NCBI GenBank assembly: GCA_050331575.1
Contig: JBHJGS010000002.1
Span: forward strand, 1 to 33,081
Source of the DNA: JBHJGS01 sp050331575
GTDB lineage: Bacteria > Pseudomonadota > Alphaproteobacteria > Sphingomonadales > Rhodothalassiaceae
DNA length: 33,081 nucleotides
Direction: 5' to 3'
Shown here piece by piece: positions 22,975 to 30,630 of this stretch. Below the pieces are notes generated by a model. That model was not told the origin of the DNA and ran no database searches. It saw only the letters and a program-made list of their open reading frames with translations. Each line of letters begins with the position of its first letter. The first letter of the stretch is position 1. The position numbers and the translations under genes were made by a program.

Positions 22975-24047
22975 CCGCCGGTGGTGCTCATATGCCGGGC
23001 AAGCCTGGGGCGGGCGTGATCGATGACGAAATCATGGCCGCGGGGTTTGCGCCCGATCGCCTCGTCAAGCAGCCGGTCCAGCGCGGCCATCGGCTCCGGC
23101 CCGCGCAGGGCCGCGCGCAGATCGGCCTTATCCTCCTGGCCCAGACACAGATAGAGTTGACCGGTGCAGGTCACGCGCACGCGGTTGCAGCCGTCACAGA
23201 AATTGCCGGTCAGGGGCGTGATGAAGCCGAGGCGCCGGCCAGTTTCCTCCACGCGGACATAGCGCGCCGGGCCGCCGGTGCGGTCAGCGATCGGCGTCAG
23301 CGTCCAGCGCGTCGCCAGATCCGCGCGCACCGCGTCAAGCGGCAGATAATGATCGGTGCGGTCGCCGCCAACATCGCCCAGTGGCATGGTCTCGATCAGG
23401 GTCAGATCAAAGCCATTGGCGCCGCAGAAGCCAATCAGATCGTCGACTTCGTGCTCGTTTTCGCCTTTCAGGGCCACGGTGTTGATCTTGACCTGCAACC
23501 CCGCTGCAGCCGCGGCCTCTAGCCCTTCAAGCACCGGCGCCAGCCGGCCGATGCGGGTGATGCGGGCGAAGCGGGCCGGGTCGAGCGTGTCCAGCGAGAC
23601 ATTGATGCGGCGCACACCGGCAGCGGCCAAAGGGTCGGCGAACCGGGCCAATTGGCTGGCATTGGTGGTCAGTGTCAGTTCATCCAGCGCGCCGCCCACA
23701 TGCGCGCCCAACCGTTCAATCAGCCACAAAAGATTGCGGCGCACCAGCGGCTCGCCGCCGGTTAGTCGGATCTTGCGCACCCCGCGCGCCATGAAGGCCA
23801 GGGCGAGCTGCTCCAATTCCTCCAGCGACAGCACCTCCGCCTTCGGCAGAAAGGTCATGTCCTCGGCCATGCAATACAGGCAGCGGAAATCGCACCGGTC
23901 GGTCACCGACAAGCGCAAGTACCGGATGTGCCGGCCGAACGGATCGACCAGCGGACGGTCCAAGGCAGGACGGCCCGGGGCAGGACGGGCCAGGGCAGAA
24001 TGGGCCAGGGCAGGATCGGCCGGGGCATGACGGGCATCATCGGGCAT
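22971..24047 (-). CDS. moaA: GTP 3',8-cyclase MoaA (molybdenum cofactor synthesis)
   Basis: Radical-SAM enzyme for the first step of molybdopterin synthesis; 358 aa. The SAM-binding cluster motif CDFRCLYC lies near 52-59, and a second Fe-S motif CDGC...C is in the C-terminal half (NFCDGCNRVRVTC). RLTGGEPL is present, and the protein ends in Gly-Gly as functional MoaA does. The N-terminus is extended by about 30 residues made of a pentapeptide repeat (RHAPA, DPALA, HSALA, RPAPG, RPALD) not usual in the family. There is no good ribosome site before ATG 24047, so a later TTG start is possible. Its product could serve the molybdenum hydroxylase at 27251. Confidence 0.93.
   Translation of the reverse strand: MPDDARHAPADPALAHSALARPAPGRPALDRPLVDPFGRHIRYLRLSVTDRCDFRCLYCMAEDMTFLPKAEVLSLEELEQLALAFMARGVRKIRLTGGEPLVRRNLLWLIERLGAHVGGALDELTLTTNASQLARFADPLAAAGVRRINVSLDTLDPARFARITRIGRLAPVLEGLEAAAAAGLQVKINTVALKGENEHEVDDLIGFCGANGFDLTLIETMPLGDVGGDRTDHYLPLDAVRADLATRWTLTPIADRTGGPARYVRVEETGRRLGFITPLTGNFCDGCNRVRVTCTGQLYLCLGQEDKADLRAALRGPEPMAALDRLLDEAIGRKPRGHDFVIDHARPRLARHMSTTGG
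23964..24038. repeat. Five-copy 15-bp tandem repeat in the 5' end of moaA
   Basis: Units begin at 23964, 23979, 23994, 24009 and 24024, all of the form GGCAGGACGGGCCAG with a few changes. The 15-bp unit keeps the reading frame and encodes a Pro/Ala pentapeptide, so copy-number change would alter only the length of the MoaA N-terminus. Confidence 0.85.
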
Positions 24048-24199
24048 GATGCGCCATAGTTAGTCCGGATCGCCGGTTTCTGCAATTCGCCCCAGGACGC
24101 CTCCGGGGCTGAAACGCTCAAGCGCGGGGCATTCAGGGGCTGCGCGACGTTCGACAGCAACATCGGATCGATCGAACCCGCTGTGAGACATTAATCGGT

Positions 24200-24220
24200 C
24201 GATTGATCGGATCATGCCCT
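24200..24220 (+). repeat. Dispersed 21-bp perfect repeat, copy 2
   Basis: Identical to 8204-8224 over 21 bases. Here it lies at the 3' end of the FrnE-like gene (it overlaps two bases of its stop) and at the start of the 171-bp gap before moaA. Confidence 0.6.
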
Positions 24221-24869
24221 AGGATGCTGCCGGTGCGGGGCCGACGGCTTCATCAATGGCCTTGACCAGGATATCCGGATCCTGCGCGCCGGACACGCCA
24301 AGACGGCGGTCAAAAATGAAGCAGGGCACGCCACGCACGCCAATGCGGCGCGCCGAGTCCATTTCCGCCTCTACCACCTCGCGGTCTCGGTCCCCGGCCA
24401 AAAGCTGGGCCACCAAATCCCGATCCATGCCGGCATCCCCAGCGATCTCGCTGAGGATGGTCGGATCGGAAATGTCGCGGCCCTGAAAGAAATAGGCGGC
24501 GAACAGAGCCTCCACCACCGCGTCCTGGCACCCCGCGGTGTTCGCCCACAAAATCAGCCGGTGGCTGTCCACCGTATCGATCGCCCGCTCGATCCGATCG
24601 AAGCGGAAGCTGATGCCTTCCTCCAATCCGGCTTCGGCGATGCGGTTATAGATCGCACGCGCCTGATCCTCGCTTCCGAACTTCTGCGCGGTGAACGTCC
24701 GGCGATCGAGGCCCTCGGGCGGAATATCCGGATTGAGCTTATAGGCCCGCCAGGTGATTTGCGGCGTCACGTCCGGCCGCATCGCCAGGGCCCGGTCCAG
24801 CTTGCGTTTGCCGATCAGGCACCACGGGCACACGGTGTCGGAAATGATGTCGATGCTTAAAGCCTGCAT
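24219..24869 (-). CDS. DsbA-family oxidoreductase, FrnE-like
   Basis: Thioredoxin-fold protein of 216 aa with no signal peptide, so cytosolic like other FrnE proteins. The redox motif Cys14-Pro-Trp-Cys17 is followed by LIGKRKLDRAL, and the cis-Pro loop GVRGVPCFIF near 176-186 is intact. The NPDIPPEG region near 46-54 is also typical. Deinococcus FrnE is a known disulfide isomerase; this family is also often annotated as 2-hydroxychromene-2-carboxylate isomerase. It starts 9 bp after the stop of the GGDEF/EAL gene on the same strand, so they are likely co-transcribed. Confidence 0.92.
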   Translation of the reverse strand: MQALSIDIISDTVCPWCLIGKRKLDRALAMRPDVTPQITWRAYKLNPDIPPEGLDRRTFTAQKFGSEDQARAIYNRIAEAGLEEGISFRFDRIERAIDTVDSHRLILWANTAGCQDAVVEALFAAYFFQGRDISDPTILSEIAGDAGMDRDLVAQLLAGDRDREVVEAEMDSARRIGVRGVPCFIFDRRLGVSGAQDPDILVKAIDEAVGPAPAAS

Positions 24870-24878
24870 TGAGCCAAC

Positions 24879-26660
24879 TTATCGCGCACCAGCTTGGCCT
24901 TCAAGCGGCCCGGCGGTGTTGCCAAATCCCTCCAGCAACTGTTCCGGCGTCAGCGGCGGCGCGCACAGAAAGCCCTGATAGAAATGGCAGCCTTCCCGGC
25001 GCAGCCAATCGCGCTGCTCCGTGGTTTCCACGCCCTCGGCGATCAAGATCATGCCCATGGTCTGGCCCATGGCGATAATTGCCCGCAGCACGCCCTGATC
25101 TTCTTCGGACCGGCCGATATCGGCGACAAAGCTCTTGTCGATCTTCAGACAATCAAACGGCAGCGCCTTCAAATAGCTCAAGGAGGAATAGCCGGTGCCG
25201 AAATCGTCCAGTGCCAAACGCACCTGCAAAGCTTTCAGGCCGGAGATGATGCCAATGGCGCGGTCCGGATCGTCGATCACAAGGCTTTCGGTGAGCTCCA
25301 GCATCAGACGCTCGGGCGGAAAGTCCCGTTGACGCAGTTGCCGACCGATAAAGTCGGTCAATTGGTGCGTCTCCAGCATGTCCGCGGTGATGTTGACCGA
25401 CAGTTTCAGCGGCCGCAGGCCACGGCGTTCCAGCGCCTTTACCTGCCGAATGCTCTCCCGCACCATATATTGGCCCAGCTCGGGCAGCAGGCCGGCGGCC
25501 TTGGCCACCTGGACCAGCCGATCCGGACTGACCTGGCCCAAATCCGCCGCATGCCAGCGCACAAGCGCCTCCACGCCCATGACGGTCTTATCGGTCATGC
25601 CTACCTGCGGCTGGAAGTGCACCCCCAATTCGCCCTGCTCCATAGCCCGGCGCAGGCGACTTTCCAGCGCCACCCCTTCAGCTTGAAGCGCCTCGCCACT
25701 GGCCGAGTAAAAGGTGATGTCGCTGCCTGAGCGCTGGCGGGCCTGCTTTGCCTCGTCCAAGGCCGCCTGGGCCCGGTGCAGCAGCGTGTCCAAATCGGTC
25801 CCGTCGTCCGGCGCGCAGGCGATGCCGGCCCGCGCGGTAACATATACCGGCCGGTCGGACAGCAAAATCACCGGCGTCATCGCCGCCAGCAGGCGGCGGG
25901 CAATCCGCTCAGCCAGGCCGGGCTGCGCCAGTCCCGGTAGGATCAGCGCGAAACAATCATGATTGATCCGCATCAAGGTGGGCAGGTGATGGTGCGACTT
26001 GCCCCAGCGGGTCAATAAGCCCTCCAGGGCCAGCGTCTGGACCGATCCATTAAGCCGCGCGCCGGTCTCCGCCAGCACCCGATCCGCGCCGGCGCGGCCG
26101 AACGCCGTGGCAATGCGGGAAAAACGCTCCAGGTCAATCAGGATCAGCGCGGTATGGGTGCCATCAAGCCCTTCCCGCTTGAACAAGGTCTCCGCCTTCA
26201 ATCTGGGCCGCAACAGATCCAATGTCGGCAGACCGGTGGCGCGGTCGACCCCCGCACCGCTTCGCACCAGACCGCCCTGGCGCTCGGCGTGACGACGGGC
26301 GCGCCGCTTCAGGGCCGCACAGCGGAGGCTGAGCTGGGCATCGTCTTCCTGCCATGCGATCAGGTCGGTCGCCCCCAGCCGCTCGGCCACCGCCGCTGCC
26401 GTCATTCCCGGCTGAGCCAGTAAGACAAGGTCCAGCAGCCAGGCCGGCCGGTTCAACGGATCCAACAGCAGCTCCAGATTGGGCGGCACATCCGTACCAT
26501 CGGTGAGGATCACATAGAAGCGGGCGGGCCCGGTATCCGGCGGCGCGCCGATCTCGGTCGCCGTCACGGTCTCAACCGGCAAACCAGCCGCGCGCAGCCG
26601 TGTTGCCCAGTCGGGATCACGGCACAGGCACAGCCAGCGGATCGGGTTCACGTTCTGCAC
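24879..26660 (-). CDS. GGDEF/EAL protein, probable c-di-GMP phosphodiesterase
   Basis: 593 aa. Residues ~1-125 form a degenerate receiver-like domain. A GGDEF-type domain (about 139-320) is inactive-looking: the signature position reads INHDC at 232-236. The EAL domain (about 335-580) has all the key residues: Glu364 of EALVRW, Asn423, Glu455, Asp485-Asp486 of DDFGTG, Lys506, Glu542 and Gln562. It should therefore degrade c-di-GMP. No membrane segment is visible. The PilZ chemoreceptor in the same window is a possible downstream reader of c-di-GMP, but nothing ties them directly. First gene of a probable operon with the FrnE-like gene. Confidence 0.92.
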   Translation of the reverse strand: MQNVNPIRWLCLCRDPDWATRLRAAGLPVETVTATEIGAPPDTGPARFYVILTDGTDVPPNLELLLDPLNRPAWLLDLVLLAQPGMTAAAVAERLGATDLIAWQEDDAQLSLRCAALKRRARRHAERQGGLVRSGAGVDRATGLPTLDLLRPRLKAETLFKREGLDGTHTALILIDLERFSRIATAFGRAGADRVLAETGARLNGSVQTLALEGLLTRWGKSHHHLPTLMRINHDCFALILPGLAQPGLAERIARRLLAAMTPVILLSDRPVYVTARAGIACAPDDGTDLDTLLHRAQAALDEAKQARQRSGSDITFYSASGEALQAEGVALESRLRRAMEQGELGVHFQPQVGMTDKTVMGVEALVRWHAADLGQVSPDRLVQVAKAAGLLPELGQYMVRESIRQVKALERRGLRPLKLSVNITADMLETHQLTDFIGRQLRQRDFPPERLMLELTESLVIDDPDRAIGIISGLKALQVRLALDDFGTGYSSLSYLKALPFDCLKIDKSFVADIGRSEEDQGVLRAIIAMGQTMGMILIAEGVETTEQRDWLRREGCHFYQGFLCAPPLTPEQLLEGFGNTAGPLEGQAGAR

Positions 26661-26784
26661 GGCGGACCTATCAGCGCGCGGTCATAAGAAAGACTAAAGG
26701 TGGGGCACAGCCGCGGCGGAGGCGTCACTTTAAGATGCCTCAAATGTGAAACGCTGTGCCCTCCAAAAGCTGGCATGGAATCTG

Positions 26785-26790
26785 TATATT
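26785..26790 (+). promoter_or_regulatory. -10 element close to a start codon (possible leaderless mRNA)
   Basis: TATATT ends 7 nt before ATG 26798, where no ribosome site is seen. Transcription would begin at the start codon. No matching -35 is apparent. Confidence 0.35.
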
Positions 26791-26797
26791 CCCAGGC

Positions 26798-27199
26798 ATG
26801 GACGCACTGATCCCCAGCTCTGCCCCTCAAACGGGCCCATCTTTGCCGCCGGCGGCGACGCGGCGGGCAATTGATGCCTACGCGCTGACGGTTCGGTCGC
26901 GCGCGCCCTCGGCCGCGCGGCGCATTTTCGAACCGTCGCAATTTGCCATCAGCGATCGGGAAAGCCGCGGCACGGCCCAGCAGCCGTTTGCCGACCGCTT
27001 CTCGGTGCTGGTTCCTAGCCTGAGCGAGGAAAGCCAGCGCAGCCTGTTGAGCCTGGATTTTCCGGTGCCTGATCATGAGCCGTTCAGCGCCTATGCCATG
27101 GACGCCACCCGCACCTATAGCGGTAATGTCTCAGCGGTCGCCTCGCGTCTGGGCGGTTTGCCGCCGACCACCGCGACTCAGTTCGACCTGCGGATCTGA
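26798..27199 (+). CDS. Hypothetical protein
   Basis: A 133-aa protein, ATG 26798. The N-terminus is Pro/Ser/Ala-rich and probably unstructured (MDALIPSSAPQTGPSLPPAA). A basic helix (RRAIDAYALTVRSRAPSAAR) follows, and the C-terminal half is mixed and ends QFDLRI. No signal peptide, membrane segment or cysteine. I do not recognise the family. An in-frame start at 26756 would be upstream of the -10-like TATATT and is less likely. It is divergent from the GGDEF/EAL gene (137 bp) and convergent with the CoxL-like gene. Confidence 0.65.
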   Translation: MDALIPSSAPQTGPSLPPAATRRAIDAYALTVRSRAPSAARRIFEPSQFAISDRESRGTAQQPFADRFSVLVPSLSEESQRSLLSLDFPVPDHEPFSAYAMDATRTYSGNVSAVASRLGGLPPTTATQFDLRI

Positions 27200-27228
27200 C
27201 CGTCCCGCCTGTCCCGTTGCGGGACGGG
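27200..27228. terminator. Hairpin between convergent genes
   Basis: Two overlapping stems: CCGTCCCG (27200-27207) with CGGGACGG (27220-27227), and GTCCCG (27211-27216) with CGGGAC (27220-27225) around TTG. The position between convergent stops suggests two-way termination, but T-tracts are missing. Confidence 0.5.
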
Positions 27229-27250
27229 TGCTGCCCCGGATCGAAACGCC

Positions 27251-29545
27251 TCACGCCGCTTCGGTCAAGGCGCGCCATACCCGCTCCGGCGTCAGCGGCA
27301 TATCCAGCGCGGTGACGCCGCGCGGTTTCAGGGCGTTCAGCACCGCCAAAGTGACCGCCGGTAAGGCCCCGATCGTTCCGGCCTCGCCGCATCCCTTCAC
27401 GCCGAGCGGATTGGTCGTACACGGGATCTCGCGGTAGCTGAAATCGATGGGCGGCACATGCTCCGCGTGCGGAATGCCATAATCCATGAACGAGGCGGAC
27501 AAGAGCTGGCCATCGGCATCATAGTGCACCTGCTCCATCAACGCTTGGCCCAGTCCCTGCGCGACACCGCCATGGACCTGGCCGGCAACGATTTGGGGAT
27601 TGACCACAACCCCGAAATCATCCGCGACGCTATAGCGCACCACCTTCGTCACCCCGGTTTGCGGATCCACCTCCACTTCCGCCACATGGCAGCCATTGGG
27701 ATAGGTGATCGCGTCCCGGTTATAGCTGGCGGTCAGCGCCAATCCGTCCTTCAACGGCTCGGAAAGCTTGGCTTTTTCGGCTTCGCCCTGCAGCTCGAAC
27801 AGAGTCTTGCGGACATTGCTGTCGGCCAGCCGGAACAGGCCGTCCTCATAGGCAATATCATCCCGGCTCGCGCCATATAGCTCGCCCACCAGCGCCTTGC
27901 CGCGGTCGATCAGGGCCTCCGCCGCCGTCACCAGGGCGCCGCCGACCATGAACAGCGAATGGGAGCCGCCGGTCCCGATGCCTGTGGCCTTCACGGCGGT
28001 ATCGCCCTGCACAATGTCAATCTGTTCAGGGTCAATGCCAAGCCGATCGCCCAAAACCTGAGCGAAGGTGGTTTCGTGGCTTTGCCCGGTCGATTGGGTG
28101 CCGACCGCGACACGCAGACGCCCCTGCGGCGTCACCGCCACCTGGACATCGTCACTGGGTCCGGCCAGCGTGCACTCGGTATAGTAGGCCAGCCCAATGC
28201 CGCGCAGCCGGCCTTTTTCTTTCGCGGCTGCGCGTCGCCGATCGAAGCCCTGATAGTCCGCGTGTTGAAGTGCCTGATCCAAGGTGCCGACAAAATCACC
28301 GCTGTCATAAACCGTGCCCATGGCCGTGGTGTACGGGAAGCTGCGGGGAAAATTGCGCCGGCGCAGCTCGGCCGCATCCAGGCCGATCAAGTCGGCGGCT
28401 GCGTCCACCGCACGCTCCAACACATAGGCGGCTTCGGGCCGGCCCGCGCCGCGATAGGCGTCGACCGGAGCGGTATGCGTGAAGCGGCCGCGGACCTGAG
28501 CATGCACCGCTTTGAAGGCATAGGGCCCGCCGAGCACCTGCAACGGCGCCAAGGTCGCGATCAATGGCCCGTAATTGGAGAAATAGGCGCCCATATTCGC
28601 GTCGGTCTCGACCCGGTAAGCCAGGAACCGTCCGTCCGCATCCATGGCCAGCCAGGCGTCGGTGATCAGGTCGCGACCATGGGTGTCTGACAAGAACGAG
28701 TCCGCCCGGCTGGCGACCCAGCGCACAGGCCGACCGGTCTTGTTTGCCGCCAGCAGCACCAGGGCATATTCCGGAAACAAGAAGCCCTTCATGCCGAACC
28801 CGCCGCCGACATCCGGGGTTTTCACAGTCAGCCGGTCGGACGGAAAACCCATGGCCGAGAGCATCGCGTGCATGCCCGCCACACCTTGGCTGCCAACATG
28901 CAACGTGTAGCCACTCTTGTCGTCATAAAAGGCCAGGGCTGCGCGCGGCTCCATAGAGACCGGCGCCACGCGGTTATTCACCACCCGAACATGGGCGATA
29001 TGGGCGGCGCTCTCAAACGCCGCCTCATCGCGCGTGCCCGCCTGCCAATCAAAGGCGAGATTGTCCAGCGCGTGCGGCCACACCGTCGGGCCCTGCGCGG
29101 CCGCGGCCACGCTGGCCGCCGCCGCCGGGTCGGGATCATAGTCGATGTCGAGCGCTTCTTCGGCATCCAAGGCCGCTTCACGGCTTTCCGCGACAATAAA
29201 GGCGACGGGCTGACCGACGAAACGCACCCGGTCAGTCGCCAAGACCGGATAATCCGGCTTGTGCAGCGGGCCGCCATCGCGGTTCTTCACCGAAGCAAAG
29301 CAGGGGATCGGCTTGATGGCCGCCTCGCCCACGTCACCGGCGGTGAGCACGGCGCGGACCCCATCGATCGCGCGAGCCGCTCCGGCATCGATGGCTCCCA
29401 AGGCCGCGTTGGCGAACGGCGCGCGGACGACATGCCCGATCAGGCAATTCTCGACCGGGATATCGGCGACATAGCAGCCGCGGCCGGTCAAGAACCGGAC
29501 ATCTTCCCGTCGGGGCGGGGCCTGGCCGATGCCGAACTTCCTCAT
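27251..29545 (-). CDS. Molybdenum hydroxylase large subunit (xanthine dehydrogenase/CoxL family, form II)
   Basis: 764 aa, full length for the molybdopterin-binding subunit. AYRGAGRPEA near 362-371 is the form II signature, which differs from the CO-oxidising form I (AYRCSFR); so it is probably an aldehyde or purine/aromatic-type hydroxylase rather than a true CO dehydrogenase. The conserved active-site Glu lies near 720 in KGCGEAGTIG. The FAD (CoxM) and 2Fe-2S (CoxS) partners are not in the window. The upstream neighbour on the same strand is a class II aldolase, 4 bp away, so the two are co-transcribed. The substrate is unknown; an aldehyde released by the aldolase is an attractive but unproven idea. 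Confidence 0.92.
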   Translation of the reverse strand: MRKFGIGQAPPRREDVRFLTGRGCYVADIPVENCLIGHVVRAPFANAALGAIDAGAARAIDGVRAVLTAGDVGEAAIKPIPCFASVKNRDGGPLHKPDYPVLATDRVRFVGQPVAFIVAESREAALDAEEALDIDYDPDPAAAASVAAAAQGPTVWPHALDNLAFDWQAGTRDEAAFESAAHIAHVRVVNNRVAPVSMEPRAALAFYDDKSGYTLHVGSQGVAGMHAMLSAMGFPSDRLTVKTPDVGGGFGMKGFLFPEYALVLLAANKTGRPVRWVASRADSFLSDTHGRDLITDAWLAMDADGRFLAYRVETDANMGAYFSNYGPLIATLAPLQVLGGPYAFKAVHAQVRGRFTHTAPVDAYRGAGRPEAAYVLERAVDAAADLIGLDAAELRRRNFPRSFPYTTAMGTVYDSGDFVGTLDQALQHADYQGFDRRRAAAKEKGRLRGIGLAYYTECTLAGPSDDVQVAVTPQGRLRVAVGTQSTGQSHETTFAQVLGDRLGIDPEQIDIVQGDTAVKATGIGTGGSHSLFMVGGALVTAAEALIDRGKALVGELYGASRDDIAYEDGLFRLADSNVRKTLFELQGEAEKAKLSEPLKDGLALTASYNRDAITYPNGCHVAEVEVDPQTGVTKVVRYSVADDFGVVVNPQIVAGQVHGGVAQGLGQALMEQVHYDADGQLLSASFMDYGIPHAEHVPPIDFSYREIPCTTNPLGVKGCGEAGTIGALPAVTLAVLNALKPRGVTALDMPLTPERVWRALTEAA

Positions 29546-29549
29546 GCCG

Positions 29550-30323
29550 CTACTCCGCGTAGGACGGGTCCAAGCGATCCATGCGCCGGCGTAACGCCGC
29601 CCAGCTCAACGCCGCGCCCGCGGCAAAACTGGCGCGGCCCTGCGCGGCGACCTTCTCGCCCATGGCATCATTTAACATGCGCAGCTTGGTGCCGCCGGAT
29701 TGCGCGGCGATTTGCATCATGCAGGCGCGTTGCAGCAGAAACAGCCTCAAAAACGCATCGGCGACGGTCTCGCCCACGGTCAAAAGGCCATGATTGCGTA
29801 AGATCATCACATGGGTCTCGCCAAGGTCGGCCACCAGGCGGTCCTTCTCGCCCGTCTCCACCGCCAAGCCCTCATAGGCATGATAGCTGATATCGCCCCA
29901 GTTCAGGAACGCATCCTGGGTAATTGGCAGCAGGCCGTCTTCCTGCGCCGAGACAGCGGCCCCTTCCACCGTATGCACGTGCAGCACGCACTGCGCATCC
30001 TCGCGCGCCTCATGGACCGCCCCGTGAATAATGAAGCCGGCAGGATTGATCATATAGGGGCTGTCCATCACCTTGGCGCCCCGAAGATCGATCTTGACCA
30101 GCGACGAGGCGGTGATCTCATCGAACATCAGGCCCAAAGGATTGATCAGGAAATGATGGTCCGGCCCGGGCACCCGAGCGGACAGGTGTGTGAAGATCAA
30201 TTCATCCCAGCCGAAATGCGCCACCAGGCGGTAAGCCGCGGCCAGATCCTGCCGCAGCGCCCATTCCTCCGGGCTGACCTGGCTCTTTAGGCTGGCAGGA
30301 TGCGCGTGTGTGACTGCGGCCAT
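29550..30323 (-). CDS. Class II aldolase/adducin-family protein
   Basis: 257 aa. The family fold is clear: EEWALRQDLAAAYRLVAHFG, then FTHLSARVPGPDHHFLINPL, then ITASSLVKIDL. Metal-binding histidines are in CVLHVHTVEG and RNHGLLTVG. Members cleave sugar phosphates (fuculose-, ribulose-phosphate) or act as decarboxylases; this subgroup is usually unnamed. ATG 30323 is chosen for GGGAGA 5 nt upstream; an ATG at 30359 preceded by AAAGG is a less likely option. Co-transcribed with the molybdenum hydroxylase subunit 4 bp downstream. Confidence 0.9.
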   Translation of the reverse strand: MAAVTHAHPASLKSQVSPEEWALRQDLAAAYRLVAHFGWDELIFTHLSARVPGPDHHFLINPLGLMFDEITASSLVKIDLRGAKVMDSPYMINPAGFIIHGAVHEAREDAQCVLHVHTVEGAAVSAQEDGLLPITQDAFLNWGDISYHAYEGLAVETGEKDRLVADLGETHVMILRNHGLLTVGETVADAFLRLFLLQRACMMQIAAQSGGTKLRMLNDAMGEKVAAQGRASFAAGAALSWAALRRRMDRLDPSYAE

Positions 30324-30630
30324 GTCGATCTCCCAAATCCACTCATCCGTCCGCTGCATGCTGCGCCTTTCAACGGATGAAGAAAAGCCCCGATTGCACG
30401 GCCCCCGCTGCCCGTGGGTTAGGCTGAACCACCAGCGACCGGACACTTAAACAATGATGAAAATATTCAGCCATAGTCCTACGACGAATAGTTACAAATT
30501 GTTTTCAAAGGAAAATTAAGGCGACACTGGGCATGCTGCGCGCGAAGCCGGGACAGAGCAGCCGCGGCACCAGCGATGAGACGACATCTGCAAAGTTTAT
30601 GCGACCCGGTGCTGCAGTGGATGCGACACG
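30324..30630. other. Divergent promoter region, AT-rich centre
   Basis: 307 bp between the aldolase operon (minus) and the kinase gene (plus). The middle (30445-30525) is strongly AT-rich and must hold both promoters, but no hexamer pair is convincing. I see no gene, RNA motif or clear inverted repeat. Confidence 0.5.

Noticed and set aside
22117..23019. 300-aa plus-strand frame over nadK
   Set aside because: Shadow of a conserved NAD kinase; His/Gln/Arg-rich translation.
23964..24038. CRISPR array
   Set aside because: Contiguous 15-bp tandem units with no spacers; coding repeat in moaA.
24048..24199. Molybdenum-cofactor riboswitch before moaA
   Set aside because: No match to the conserved Moco motif in the gap; only a small GC hairpin is seen.
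28868..29890. 340-aa plus-strand frame over the CoxL-like and aldolase genes
   Set aside because: Spans two real genes on the other strand and has no recognisable domain.
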